Shown here: positions 27,315 through 35,923 of the stretch, one piece after another | Layout of the letters: the number at the start of each line of letters is the position of its first letter | Numbering within the stretch: the stretch's first letter is position 1 | Assembly: GCF_024748695.1 (NCBI RefSeq) | Contig: NZ_CP087176.1 | Location: 2,349,501 to 2,413,500, forward strand | DNA length: 64,000 nucleotides | DNA from: Pseudomonas sp. B21-040 | GTDB taxonomy: Bacteria; Pseudomonadota; Gammaproteobacteria; Pseudomonadales; Pseudomonadaceae | Direction of reading: 5' to 3' | Notes under the pieces: model-generated | What the model was told of the DNA's origin: nothing | Database searches by the model: none | Seen by the model: only the letters and a program-made list of their open reading frames with translations | Position numbers and translations under genes: made by a program

Positions 27315-28391
27315 TCAAACAGTGGATTGGCGAAGCTGCTCGATGATTCGCCGGGCGCGATTGGCACCGACATCGACGTGGATGTCGATCATCGGGCGCG
27401 TGCCGAACCGGCACATGTTCTGGTACTGCGCTTCGATAATTACCTTGTCTTCATCGAAGGTCATTATCGTTTGCTCAACAACCTTGGCCTTGATGGCTTC
27501 GGGGTCGCTTTCGGGATTGGTGGCAATGGTCCAAAAATAGTGACTGGTGGTTGCGGTTTCTGGCGTTACCCCATGGAATCCGCGCATATGGAAACCACCA
27601 CGCTCAGGGTCATCCAGGGCATCGGTGCCGGCATCCACTGCTCCGGTCCAGATACGCAGATGATTGACGTGAAATTCGATTTCCTGCCAACGGTCTACAG
27701 TGCCTTTGAATGGGTAGGCGGCCGTGTAGGTGGGTGGTGGAACAGAGTCCGGCATATGGCGCACGACCCGCACCACGTTGCCTTCACTTTCGACACTCAT
27801 CCGGGCATTCATGTGGATGCTGGCGTTACCACCGATGGTGCGCAGGTGGACATAACCCAGATGACTCAAGTCCATGAGGTTGTCGTGGATTAACTGATAA
27901 GGCGCGTTGTAGTGGTACACGTTGCCGTCGAACAAGTACTTGCCACTGCTGTGAACTGGGTAGGTCGGTGGCTCACAGTTCGGCTCCGGTTGCGCCTCGC
28001 TGCCAAACCATATCCAGACGATCTGGTCCTGCTCACGCACGTGATACGCGGGCACTTTAGCCTTGCTCGGGATCTTGTCCTGGCCCGGGATTTCGACGCA
28101 CTTCCCACGCTCATCGAAAAGCAGGCCATGGTAGCCACATCGAATACCGGATTCTTCGAGCGTACCGTTCGACAGTGGCAGCGCTCTATGACAGCAGCGA
28201 TCTTCCAGCGCAGCGACCTCGCCGTTGGCTTTGCGAAACAGTACGACAGGCTTGTTGAGTAATGTCCGGCCCACGGGTTTGTCGTTCAACTCCCATCCCA
28301 GGGCAGCGACGTACCACTGGTTGAGGGGGAAGTCTGGTAAGGCAGGCGCCGGTATTTCTTCGGCAAGCGTTTGGAGAGTGGATGTGTTCAT
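27315..28391 (-). CDS. VanA-type Rieske oxygenase (aromatic demethylase-like)
   Basis: The 358-residue protein has a Rieske centre at C66-x-H68 and C85-x2-H88 (CCHRALPLS, CGYHG) and a mononuclear iron site D174-x2-H177-x4-H182 (NLMDLSHLGYVH). The start MNTSTLQTLAEEIPAPALPD follows GGAG; an upstream in-frame ATG at 28424 overlaps the vanB-like stop. It resembles VanA but diverges at the N-terminus and has CCHR rather than the common CPHR. With the adjacent reductase it should hydroxylate a methyl group on an ether or amine, releasing formaldehyde. Vanillate, another methoxyarene or an N-methyl compound are all possible. Confidence 0.88.
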   Translation of the reverse strand: MNTSTLQTLAEEIPAPALPDFPLNQWYVAALGWELNDKPVGRTLLNKPVVLFRKANGEVAALEDRCCHRALPLSNGTLEESGIRCGYHGLLFDERGKCVEIPGQDKIPSKAKVPAYHVREQDQIVWIWFGSEAQPEPNCEPPTYPVHSSGKYLFDGNVYHYNAPYQLIHDNLMDLSHLGYVHLRTIGGNASIHMNARMSVESEGNVVRVVRHMPDSVPPPTYTAAYPFKGTVDRWQEIEFHVNHLRIWTGAVDAGTDALDDPERGGFHMRGFHGVTPETATTSHYFWTIATNPESDPEAIKAKVVEQTIMTFDEDKVIIEAQYQNMCRFGTRPMIDIHVDVGANRARRIIEQLRQSTV

Positions 28392-28420
28392 GGCGGTCTC
28401 CTTGAAGTTGTTGTTTGGGT

Positions 28421-29374
28421 TCAAAGATCAAGAACCAGGCGTGATGATCTGGCGCGCGAGCAGCAGGGGGTAAAGCGGTCGTTTGCGGCTTGTTCAGCCA
28501 CTGTCAGGAACTTGTCCCGGTGTTCCGGGATGCCCTTGAATACACGGGTTACGCAGGTGCCACAGACGCCTTGCTCGCAGGATGACTCGATCGCTATGCC
28601 GGCTTCGTCGAGCACTTCGAACACGGTGCGTTCGGCAGGAATCTGAAAAACCTGTCCAGTGCTTGCCAATTCAACTTCGAAGGGCGCATTGGCGCTTTGA
28701 TCGATCGGGTCTGCGGCGAAAAACTCTTTGTGTACCTGGTTCTGCGACCAGCCAGCGTTCTGCGCTGAATCGAGGATGTAGTTCATGAAACCGGCTGGCC
28801 CACAGACATAGAGATGGGTGCCAGCGTCCGGTTCTGCCAGCAAGGCCGATGCATCTAGCTTCTGCATTTGAGCGCCACTGTCGTCATGCAACTTTATGCG
28901 ACCAGCAAAAGGAGTTTGCGCAAGCATCGCAACGAACGCCGCGCGTTCGCTGGATCGAAAGCAGTAGTGCAATTCGAAGTCAGCCCCTTGATGTGAAAGC
29001 TCATAGGCCATGGCCAGCATGGGCGTGATACCGATACCACCGCCAAACAGCAGGTGTCGGTTGGCTGAGCGATCAAGCGGGAAAAGGTTGCGCGGAGTGC
29101 TGATGGTCAGCGTTTGTCCTGACCGAATCTGCTCGTGCATAGCCTTGGAGCCGCCACGGGAACTCGGGTCCTTGAGCACGCTGATCAGGTAGCGATGACG
29201 CTCCTTGGGGTCGTTGCACAAGGAGTATTGCCGGGTGAGACCCTCGGCAATGTGGATGTCGATGTGGGCACCGGCCTCGAACGCCGGTAGCGCACCGCCG
29301 TCTGCTGCACATAATTCGAAACTGCAGATGCCTTCGGCTTCGTATGCTTTGCGGGTGACGTTGACTTGAAGCAT
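28421..29374 (-). CDS. VanB-type ferredoxin reductase
   Basis: The 317-residue protein starts MLQVNVTRKAYEAEGICSFE. It has a flavin site (RQYSLCNDP), an NAD-binding region (FGGGIGITPMLAMAYELSHQ) and a C-terminal plant-type 2Fe-2S domain with C266, C271, C274 and C304 (CEQGVCGTC). This is the one-component class IA reductase that passes electrons from NADH to VanA-type oxygenases. It lies 29 bp upstream of the oxygenase on the same strand, forming one transcription unit from the 29.4-29.7 kb promoter region. Confidence 0.93.
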   Translation of the reverse strand: MLQVNVTRKAYEAEGICSFELCAADGGALPAFEAGAHIDIHIAEGLTRQYSLCNDPKERHRYLISVLKDPSSRGGSKAMHEQIRSGQTLTISTPRNLFPLDRSANRHLLFGGGIGITPMLAMAYELSHQGADFELHYCFRSSERAAFVAMLAQTPFAGRIKLHDDSGAQMQKLDASALLAEPDAGTHLYVCGPAGFMNYILDSAQNAGWSQNQVHKEFFAADPIDQSANAPFEVELASTGQVFQIPAERTVFEVLDEAGIAIESSCEQGVCGTCVTRVFKGIPEHRDKFLTVAEQAANDRFTPCCSRARSSRLVLDL

Positions 29375-29544
29375 GACTTGTCCCTCCACACTGAAGTGGC
29401 TGCTGAAAAAAAGCATGAGTTAGAGCGTTAGCTGGGGACGGGTCAGCCGGTCGCTGGCACGTGGGAGACGATTGTTTGCTTGAGCAAGGCGAAGGGGATG
29501 AAATTGAAAGAGTCCATGACCAAAACCCGATAATTATTTTTATG

Positions 29545-29565
29545 TAGTAGGACGACGGCCTATCA
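29545..29565. promoter_or_regulatory. Candidate operator between the reductase and MarR genes
   Basis: TAGTAGG and CCTATCA form an imperfect inverted repeat with a 7-bp centre, in the divergent intergenic region (29375-29666). MarR proteins typically bind such 16-20 bp palindromes and repress both directions. No other convincing palindrome was seen in this region. Confidence 0.35.
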
Positions 29566-29666
29566 TGCAGGTCATCGACCGTGACGTTCGGTAGAGAAAT
29601 CCTCCGATTATTTAGTTGCGGTGTCAACCAATATTCAACGACCCGCCGATCCAAGGTGTTCGCTCA

Positions 29667-30137
29667 ATGCCCGCAGAATCCCAACTGAATCTGACTCGTT
29701 ACGTACCGGCCCTCCTGAATTTCCTGTCTAATAAGCTCTCTGCCGGGGCCTCACAGTGCTATCGAAAGCATTTCGGCATAGGTGTAGTCGAGTGGCGAAT
29801 GCTCTCGATGCTCGCCGTGGAAAATGACATTACCGCCAATCGGATTTGTCAGACGATCGGTCTCGACAAGAGCGCGGTCAGCCGTTCACTGCAGTCCTTG
29901 GAAGTGGCAGGGCACATTTGCAGCCAGGTTGATTCTAAGGATGCGCGGCGATACACCGTCAGCCTGACTGACAGCGGAAAAGCGTTACATGGTCGAGTGT
30001 TGAAGGTCGCACTGGAACGCGAGCGACGCCTGCTGAGCGGGCTCTCTGCCAAAGAAGTGGACACCCTTATCGAGTTGTTGGGCCGCATGCATGCCCAGGT
30101 CTCCAACGTGAACGATTACGATCCGGTAGACGCTTGA
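29667..30137 (+). CDS. MarR-family transcriptional regulator
   Basis: The 156-residue protein begins MPAESQLNLTRYVPALLNFL. It has a winged helix-turn-helix (ENDITANRICQTIGLDKSAV, then SRSLQSLEVAGHI) and wing KDARRYTVSLTDSGKAL. It is divergent from the reductase-oxygenase-fdhA genes and is their likely repressor, released by the aromatic substrate. Known vanAB clusters mostly use a GntR-type VanR, so a MarR regulator here is a difference worth noting. Confidence 0.9.
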   Translation: MPAESQLNLTRYVPALLNFLSNKLSAGASQCYRKHFGIGVVEWRMLSMLAVENDITANRICQTIGLDKSAVSRSLQSLEVAGHICSQVDSKDARRYTVSLTDSGKALHGRVLKVALERERRLLSGLSAKEVDTLIELLGRMHAQVSNVNDYDPVDA

Positions 30138-30297
30138 CCCTACGCTTGAATACCTGACTTCCTTTGAGTGGTGTCGCTTCGTGACACCACGTCTCTTAAT
30201 GCTGAATTACCTCTGACTTGCTTGTCTGCGTACCTCGAACGCCGCCTTGCGTTCGTCCCATCTGCACCCTTGGCAACTCGCTCGCCTACGTTTCAGA

Positions 30298-30340
30298 TAT
30301 CGCGTTTGCCGATAGGTCACATCCCAACAAGCGATTAGTC
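30298..30340 (+). promoter_or_regulatory. 43-bp LysR-type operator, copy A (chemoreceptor gene)
   Basis: It begins TATCGCGTTTGCCGATA (TATCG-N7-CGATA palindrome), continues with CATCCC at offset 23 and ends CGATTAGTC. CGATAGGTC and CGATTAGTC are related half-sites 22 bp apart, two helical turns. Copies B and C match at most positions. It ends 138 bp before the chemoreceptor start, in a 340-bp gene-free stretch (30138-30477) that holds nothing else I recognise. Confidence 0.75.
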
Positions 30341-30477
30341 GGCGCGGCTGTGTCACGGCAACCTATATCCGTCGCTCGGTCTATCCCGCCAGGTGACTCG
30401 CAACGGTTCGAGCCAACATTCCCGGCCGGAGGTTGCAGGTGATATTGCCAACAAAACAATAAAAGAAGGCTCGTTCG

Positions 30478-32424
30478 ATGGCTATTCGCTCTGTGCTCAG
30501 CCGCCTCAGCGTTGGCGGAAAGTTGTCGCTCGGCTTCGGTCTAGTGCTGATCTGCACTATGGGCATGGCATTCACCGCTTGGTATTCAGTGCAGGTAACT
30601 CAATCGAGCGCCACACAGTTACTCGTGCTGGATCGCCAGAAAGGTAACCTCGCCCAAGCGCGAGTCGCAGAGAAGGATTTCGGTTTGCAGCCGTCACTGG
30701 AGACGGCCAGGCAAGTCGAGGACTCTCTGCGTCAGCTTCAAATCGGTTCGCCGCTTGCGCGTCCGGGCGAAGACTTCGGGCGTACGCTCTCGGACTCATC
30801 CGACCGTTACCTGAAGGCATTTCAAGAATATGCTGAGGCCCGCCAACAGGCGTTACAGGCGAGGATGCGCATGCAAGTGCTAGCGGAAACGACGGGGCAG
30901 CGTTTCAGCGAAGTGTTCCTCGACCAACTGGACGATATCAACCTGGATCTTGAGCAGCATAACCTGCCTGACACGCAGTCAATGCAGCAGTTGGAGGAGG
31001 CGGTTTCGTTGCGCGAACGCTTGGCCAATCTGCGCGACAGCGAGCTGTATTTTTCCCTGGATCCGCAGCAGCGTTACCGGGACGACTGGGTAAACCGGGT
31101 AAATGAGCTGGGTACCGCGATAAACAGTCTGAATTCGCAACTCGACGGGGATCGTCGTCGTGCACTGGATGAGGCCAGCGCAGCGTTGACCGAATATCGC
31201 CAGGCATTTTTGGCTTATGCCGAAAGCGGTGAGCAGGCCATGGCGCAACAGGCGAACATGTCGATTTCGGCAGAGAACGTGATGGCGCTGTTGGAAGAAG
31301 AGCGCGTCAGGGCCGCGCAATCTTATGAATTACTACGGCAACGCCTGGATCTGCAACTTGGAGCAATGGTGCTGCTGGCGGTGGTCCTGAGTATGGTGGC
31401 GTGCCTTGTGATCCGACGCTCTATTGTCTTCCCCTTGAAGTTGATGCTGGGTCTGGCGCAACGTGTAGCCGCAGGTGATCTGAAGGATCGTCCCGCGCGG
31501 CTCGGTCGGCAGGATGAATTGGGCCAGCTCAGCCGCGCTATCGAGCTGATGTTGCAGGCGCTGCGCAGTCTTGTGGGACGGATCGGCAGTGATGTGCAAC
31601 AGCTTGACTCTGCCGCCGCCACGTTGGGCGCAATGGTAGAGCGCACAGGGCAGGGGGTGCGTGCACAGCGCGAAAAAACCGCTGAGGTGGTTGAGGCCAT
31701 GCAGCATATGACCCAAGCGGCTGCGCAGGTCAACCAACAAGTCGGAGGTAGCCAGGCTACCTTGGGCGAAGCCTGCGTGCTGATCCATCAGGGGGACGAT
31801 CTGGTACGACTGGCGAGTCAAAGCCTGCAGCGGCTTTCGCGGGAAATGACGAGTAGTGCGAGTTCCATGCAACTGTTGCAGGCCGAGAGCCAGGCGATTA
31901 CCAGCGTGCTGGACGTGATCAGCGCCATCGCCGAACAGACGAATCTACTAGCCTTGAACGCCGCCATCGAAGCCGCACGCGCCGGTGAACATGGTCGCGG
32001 ATTTGCAGTAGTGGCGGACGAAGTGAGGGCGCTCGCCAGTCGAACGCGAGCGTCGACGGGCGAGATCGACAGCATGATTCGACGTCTCGGGCAGGTGACT
32101 GGCGAGACTGCTGCCAGTCTTTGCGACAGTCAGCGTCTGACCGCCGAAGGCGTTGATCTGACAGTGCGCGCGAGCCTGGTTCTGGATGCGATTACCGAGG
32201 CCATTTCGCGTGTTGAACACACCGGGAAGAGCATTGCCCACGCCGCCGCGACTCAACACGACATTGTCTGCCGAGTCGATGTAGCCCTTGGTCAGGTTGA
32301 TTGGGTGGTAGAGCAAAATGCCGAGGAGTGCGTTCGATTGGAATTGGCTAATGGCAACTTGCAGCGCCTGAGTGTCAGCCTAGGTGAAGCGGTTGGAGCG
32401 TTTCAAAGTGACCCTGTAGATTGA
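30478..32424 (+). CDS. Methyl-accepting chemotaxis protein with a large periplasmic sensor
   Basis: The 648-residue protein has a first membrane helix at about residues 14-36, a helical periplasmic sensor of about 255 residues, a second helix near 295-315 ([16 protein letters not shown]), a HAMP domain and a cytoplasmic signalling domain. The kinase-contact hairpin is at about 483-521 ([20 protein letters not shown]). The sensor's length and all-helical look fit the helical bimodular type, which binds organic acids in known members. The operator upstream is shared with the ring-cleavage genes, so the receptor probably senses the pathway substrate. Confidence 0.93.
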   Translation: MAIRSVLSRLSVGGKLSLGFGLVLICTMGMAFTAWYSVQVTQSSATQLLVLDRQKGNLAQARVAEKDFGLQPSLETARQVEDSLRQLQIGSPLARPGEDFGRTLSDSSDRYLKAFQEYAEARQQALQARMRMQVLAETTGQRFSEVFLDQLDDINLDLEQHNLPDTQSMQQLEEAVSLRERLANLRDSELYFSLDPQQRYRDDWVNRVNELGTAINSLNSQLDGDRRRALDEASAALTEYRQAFLAYAESGEQAMAQQANMSISAENVMALLEEERVRAAQSYELLRQRLDLQLGAMVLLAVVLSMVACLVIRRSIVFPLKLMLGLAQRVAAGDLKDRPARLGRQDELGQLSRAIELMLQALRSLVGRIGSDVQQLDSAAATLGAMVERTGQGVRAQREKTAEVVEAMQHMTQAAAQVNQQVGGSQATLGEACVLIHQGDDLVRLASQSLQRLSREMTSSASSMQLLQAESQAITSVLDVISAIAEQTNLLALNAAIEAARAGEHGRGFAVVADEVRALASRTRASTGEIDSMIRRLGQVTGETAASLCDSQRLTAEGVDLTVRASLVLDAITEAISRVEHTGKSIAHAAATQHDIVCRVDVALGQVDWVVEQNAEECVRLELANGNLQRLSVSLGEAVGAFQSDPVD

Positions 32425-32474
32425 GTGTCCATCAGTGATGATCGCTTATTCTTCCAATCTAAAATGGATTCTGC

Positions 32475-33410
32475 ATGCGTTATCGACGTCTTGACCTGAA
32501 CCTGTTGGTGGCCTTGGATGCCTTGTTGAGCGAATGCAGCGTCAGCAGGGCCGCCGAACGTTTGTGCCTGGGCCAGTCGGCAACCAGCTCGGCGCTCGGG
32601 CGTTTGCGTGAGCATTTCAATGACCCGTTACTGGTTCAGGTAGGGCGGCGCCTGGAACCCACGGCATTGGGTTTGGAGTTGCTGCCCAAAGTGCGTCTAG
32701 CGCTGGCACTGACGCGGGAGATTGTCGATGCGCCGGTCAATTTTGAACCGACCCATTGCACTCGGCATTTCACGTTGGTGGCTTCTGACTACGTGGCTGG
32801 TGTGCTGCTGCCAGCGGTCAGTCTTGAATTGGCCCGCGTTGCACCTGGCGTGCGCTTGAGCCTGCGGGATTTGCCTGTACCGCGTGACGGTGATGTGGTC
32901 AGCGAAGCGCTCGATTATCGTCGCAGTGATTGCGTGGTTGTGCCGCAGCGCAGGGTGAACCCGGCTTATCCCCACATACCGCTCATGAGTGATCAGCTCT
33001 GTTGCATTGTCTGCGCTCGGCAGTCGCCGTTCGCCGACGGTTTGAGCCTGTCCAACTATTGCGACGCGGAGCACGTGGTTCGCGAGTTTGCCGATGGCCG
33101 AAATTTGGCGATGGATGCCGTGCACCTGCATGAGCTGGGTGTTCAACGGCGAGTGGCGGTGGCCCTTGAAAGCTTCGTACTGATGCCCGAATTTATCGTT
33201 GGTACCGCGCGAATCGCCACCGTATTCCGTCGACAGGCGCAGCGCTTCGCTCAGCATTATCCACTGCGTATTCACCCAACACCGCTGGCTTTTCCCGAGG
33301 CCGTTCAGGTGTTGCAATGGCATCCGTATCAAGACCATGACCCGGCCATGCTGTGGTTTCGCGGCCTCTTGCTGGAACAGGCCGCGTTGCTTGATCAGCA
33401 GGGCAGCTGA
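32475..33410 (+). CDS. LysR-family regulator 1
   Basis: The 311-residue protein begins MRYRRLDLNLLVALDALLSE with an N-terminal helix-turn-helix (SVSRAAERLCLGQSATSSAL) and a NodD-like effector domain. It lies 50 bp after the chemoreceptor gene on the same strand and overlaps the convergent HbpS-like gene by 16 bp. It is similar in layout to the second LysR at 37.1 kb. It may control the amidohydrolase genes, whose promoter has a different palindrome. Confidence 0.92.
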   Translation: MRYRRLDLNLLVALDALLSECSVSRAAERLCLGQSATSSALGRLREHFNDPLLVQVGRRLEPTALGLELLPKVRLALALTREIVDAPVNFEPTHCTRHFTLVASDYVAGVLLPAVSLELARVAPGVRLSLRDLPVPRDGDVVSEALDYRRSDCVVVPQRRVNPAYPHIPLMSDQLCCIVCARQSPFADGLSLSNYCDAEHVVREFADGRNLAMDAVHLHELGVQRRVAVALESFVLMPEFIVGTARIATVFRRQAQRFAQHYPLRIHPTPLAFPEAVQVLQWHPYQDHDPAMLWFRGLLLEQAALLDQQGS

Positions 33411-33841
33411 TCGCCGTTATCCGCCACCAGTCCAACCTGGTCGATAGCCTGTAAGGCGCATCGTTCGTCATTGTCCGAAGTGTCGCCGCTGATACCAATG
33501 GCCCCGAGAACCAGCCCCTCAACATTGCGAATCAGCACACCGCCCGCTACGGGAATAACTTCGCCGCCAGTCAGGCTGTTTATAGCGTCGAAAAACGCCG
33601 GCATCGCTTGAGCGCGCCGCGCCAGTTCGCGCCCACCAAAACCCATTCCCAGACAGCCACGGGCCTTGCCGGTGGCGATTTGTGGCCGAAGAAAACTGGC
33701 GAGCTCATCGCGCAAGACGGCCAGCGGATGCCCGGCGGCATCCAGCACGGCGACAGCCAAGGGTTTAACCCCCGATTCTCGGGCGATGCGGATAGCGCTG
33801 CTGGCGATGTGGGTGGCGGTCAATAAGTCGAGTTGCTGCAT
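33395..33841 (-). CDS. GlcG/HbpS-family protein
   Basis: The 148-residue protein (MQQLDLLTATHIASSAIRIA, GVKPLAVAVLDAAGHPLAVL, ending NDERCALQAIDQVGLVADNG) belongs to the GlcG/HbpS (DUF336) family. Members occur as single genes in catabolic operons, with roles from haem binding to cofactor support; the exact role here is unknown. It starts 11 bp after the amidohydrolase gene, so the two form one transcription unit. Confidence 0.85.
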   Translation of the reverse strand: MQQLDLLTATHIASSAIRIARESGVKPLAVAVLDAAGHPLAVLRDELASFLRPQIATGKARGCLGMGFGGRELARRAQAMPAFFDAINSLTGGEVIPVAGGVLIRNVEGLVLGAIGISGDTSDNDERCALQAIDQVGLVADNGDQLPC

Positions 33842-33852
33842 GGCGTTGGTCC

Positions 33853-35202
33853 TCATTGAGCCCACTTGCCCAACTGGGCAACACGGTCGCGGGTGTAAAG
33901 GTCTGTCCATTTCAGCGAGTTGAAATCAGACACCTGTTTTGGGTTGTAGGGGCTGCGCTCCATGCGCACGGGCTGGCCGGCCTTGTACACGGCGTTAAGG
34001 CGCGAGCGGTCTTGTAGAATGCGGATGTCGTGCAACGGTGAACCGTCGAGCAACAGGAAGTCCGCTTGCTTGCCCACTTCGAGGGAGCCGAGGGTCTCGC
34101 CACGCGGCATGCAGCGTGCGCCGACAGCCGTGGCGGCATACAACGCTTCTGCCGGGGTGAAGCCGAGACGGGTGACCAATAGTTCCAACTCACGAGCGTG
34201 CCACTCGCCGTAAGGCGTCACCGCAAAACCGCTGTCGCTGCCACACGCGAAAGGCACTCCTGCAGCCTTGGCCCGTTTGAGCACGGCCGAACCCACTTCC
34301 AGGGTCCGTGCGCAGTAGCCGGCGTAGCCGGTACTAATGGCCGGATCGTGGGGTTGGCAGAAGTCCACGGTGTTTTGAGGGAACGTCATGGTCGGCGCGA
34401 GGATGGTGCCGGCTTCGAGCAAGGCTTCGATGCACGCATCGTCCATGTAAAAGGCATGGAACACCAGATCAACGCCTGCGCGGGCGGCGTACATCACCGC
34501 TTCGCGGCCATAGGCGTGAGTCGCCACTTTGCAGCCCAGGCGGTGTGCCTCTTCAACCATCTCATAGGTTTCTTCAGCGGTGAAGGCAGCAATGATTTCG
34601 CCATTCGGGCGGCGGTGGGTGCCATCCATGGCGATCTTGATCAGGTCGACGCCATCCTTGGCCTGTTTGCGGATTTCCGCCAATGCCTCGCTGCGGCTGG
34701 TGACCAGGCGCGCGGTGAAATACTCCGGAGCCCCCACACGGCTTGGGAACCAGTCGTTTAGGCTCTGCCGATTAGTAATGACCCGACTGCTGGCTGCAAT
34801 GCGCGGGCCCTCGAACAAACCGGCGCCGATTGCATTGCGCACAGCGATGCTGAGCTGGCCGCTATCGCCCGGGCAGACCATGCTGGTCACACCCGCGGCC
34901 AGCACATGTTGGGCGAAGAACATGCCCCGCAGAGCGCGGAACTCGTCACTGGTCCAGATATCGATGTCTTCTTCGCTCTGCGCGTTTCCGAAGGCCAGAT
35001 GGGTATGCACATCGACCAGGCCTGGCATGACAAAATTATCCCCGGCCTCCAGCAGGGTGTCTCCCGGTTGCGGTTGTGGCGCCAGGGCTGTTGGGCCGAC
35101 ATACGACAGCAGACCGTTTTCTACGACCAGTGTTTGCTGTTGACGGGTTTCCAGGCCAGTACCGTCAAACAAGGTCTGGCATTTCAGGTGCAGGGCGTTC
35201 AT
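33853..35202 (-). CDS. Metal-dependent amidohydrolase
   Basis: The 449-residue protein has the amidohydrolase superfamily metal motif H66-x-H68 (GLVDVHTHLAFG). A conserved lysine stretch (DGVDLIKIAMDG), a histidine in KVATHAYGREAV and an aspartate in FACGSDSGFAVTP follow. The closest character is imidazolonepropionase or Xaa-Pro dipeptidase-like hydrolases that open amide or lactam bonds. No signal peptide is seen, so it is cytosolic. Together with the GlcG-like gene it could release an aromatic acid from an amide conjugate. Confidence 0.88.
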   Translation of the reverse strand: MNALHLKCQTLFDGTGLETRQQQTLVVENGLLSYVGPTALAPQPQPGDTLLEAGDNFVMPGLVDVHTHLAFGNAQSEEDIDIWTSDEFRALRGMFFAQHVLAAGVTSMVCPGDSGQLSIAVRNAIGAGLFEGPRIAASSRVITNRQSLNDWFPSRVGAPEYFTARLVTSRSEALAEIRKQAKDGVDLIKIAMDGTHRRPNGEIIAAFTAEETYEMVEEAHRLGCKVATHAYGREAVMYAARAGVDLVFHAFYMDDACIEALLEAGTILAPTMTFPQNTVDFCQPHDPAISTGYAGYCARTLEVGSAVLKRAKAAGVPFACGSDSGFAVTPYGEWHARELELLVTRLGFTPAEALYAATAVGARCMPRGETLGSLEVGKQADFLLLDGSPLHDIRILQDRSRLNAVYKAGQPVRMERSPYNPKQVSDFNSLKWTDLYTRDRVAQLGKWAQ

Positions 35203-35272
35203 GGCGTTTTCACTTTGCGGATTGTTATGCGAAGCGAGGCTAGGGCGGGGCCCTCGTCACCACCAGCAACTT

Positions 35273-35304
35273 GCATCAATGCGCGCGTATTGATGGCATC
35301 AATA
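35273..35304. promoter_or_regulatory. Overlapping palindromes upstream of the amidohydrolase gene
   Basis: TATTGATGGCATCAATA (35288-35304) is a perfect 8+1+8 palindrome of the T-N11-A type used by LysR proteins. GCATCAAT at 35273-35280 pairs with ATTGATGG at 35289-35296 as a second, overlapping dyad. They lie 71-102 bp upstream of the amidohydrolase start and differ in sequence from the 43-bp operator family. Confidence 0.6.
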
Positions 35305-35363
35305 GCTGCGGTACGTCAGCAGTACCGGGGCTTTTGCAACAATGAGTGACCTCAAGGTGCGAG

Positions 35364-35406
35364 TATCGCGAGTCTCGATGGCAGGCATCATGATCGGCGA
35401 TTTTTT
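35364..35406 (+). promoter_or_regulatory. 43-bp LysR-type operator, degenerate copy E (NTF2-like gene)
   Basis: It begins TATCGCGAGTCTCGATG. Aligned without gaps to copy A, it keeps TATCGCG (1-7), CGAT (13-16), CATC (23-26) and GCGATT (34-39). It ends 56 bp before the NTF2-like start. The middle and last four bases have drifted, so confidence is lower than for copies A-C. Confidence 0.55.
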
Positions 35407-35462
35407 ATCAGCCGGGTCGGGCGTCTATGGTGCGCGCTCGTCATCCACAGAGAGCCATTCAT

Positions 35463-35849
35463 ATGACCACCGCCACTGTAAAATCCGAACTCCTGGCACT
35501 TGAGCAAGAACGCCGCCGGGCCCTGGTTGAGGAAGATTATTCGCGCGTCGCCGAACTGTTCGCCGATGACCTGGTGTATGTGCACACCACAGGATTGGTG
35601 CAAGACAAGGCGGACTACCTGGAATACGCAAAAAGCGCCGTGGAGTATCTGGACATTGAACGTGGCGAATTGCTGATTCGCTTCTACGGCGACCATCTGG
35701 CGGTCATGACCGGTACGCAGTGCAACACTTTGCGTAAACGGGGCGGTGACCAGTCGATTCGCGGTGAAGGCTTTGCCACGCAGGTCTGGTCGCTCGGAGC
35801 CGAAGGCTGGCAGATCAGCTCGTTCCATGGCACACGTGCGCCCAACTGA
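35463..35849 (+). CDS. NTF2-like protein (SnoaL/DUF4440 type)
   Basis: The 128-residue protein (MTTATVKSELLALEQERRRA, DYSRVAELFADDLVYVHTTG, GFATQVWSLGAEGWQISSFH) has the cone-shaped NTF2-like fold pattern. Relatives act as small isomerases, dehydratases or ring-hydroxylation partners; without a clear catalytic set the role stays open. It lies between divergent genes, has its own operator copy upstream and an intrinsic terminator after it, so it is a single-gene unit of the regulon. Confidence 0.82.
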   Translation: MTTATVKSELLALEQERRRALVEEDYSRVAELFADDLVYVHTTGLVQDKADYLEYAKSAVEYLDIERGELLIRFYGDHLAVMTGTQCNTLRKRGGDQSIRGEGFATQVWSLGAEGWQISSFHGTRAPN

Positions 35850-35873
35850 ATTCGTATACCAGTCAACGCAAAA

Positions 35874-35906
35874 CGCCGGAAACCCTAGGGTTATCCGGCG
35901 TTTTTT
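35874..35906 (+). terminator. Intrinsic terminator after the NTF2-like gene
   Basis: CGCCGGA and TCCGGCG pair, with an inner CCTAGG palindrome, followed by six T. It also lies at the end of the convergent alpha/beta hydrolase gene. Confidence 0.85.
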
Positions 35907-35923
35907 ATGCTTCGCGAAGCTTA

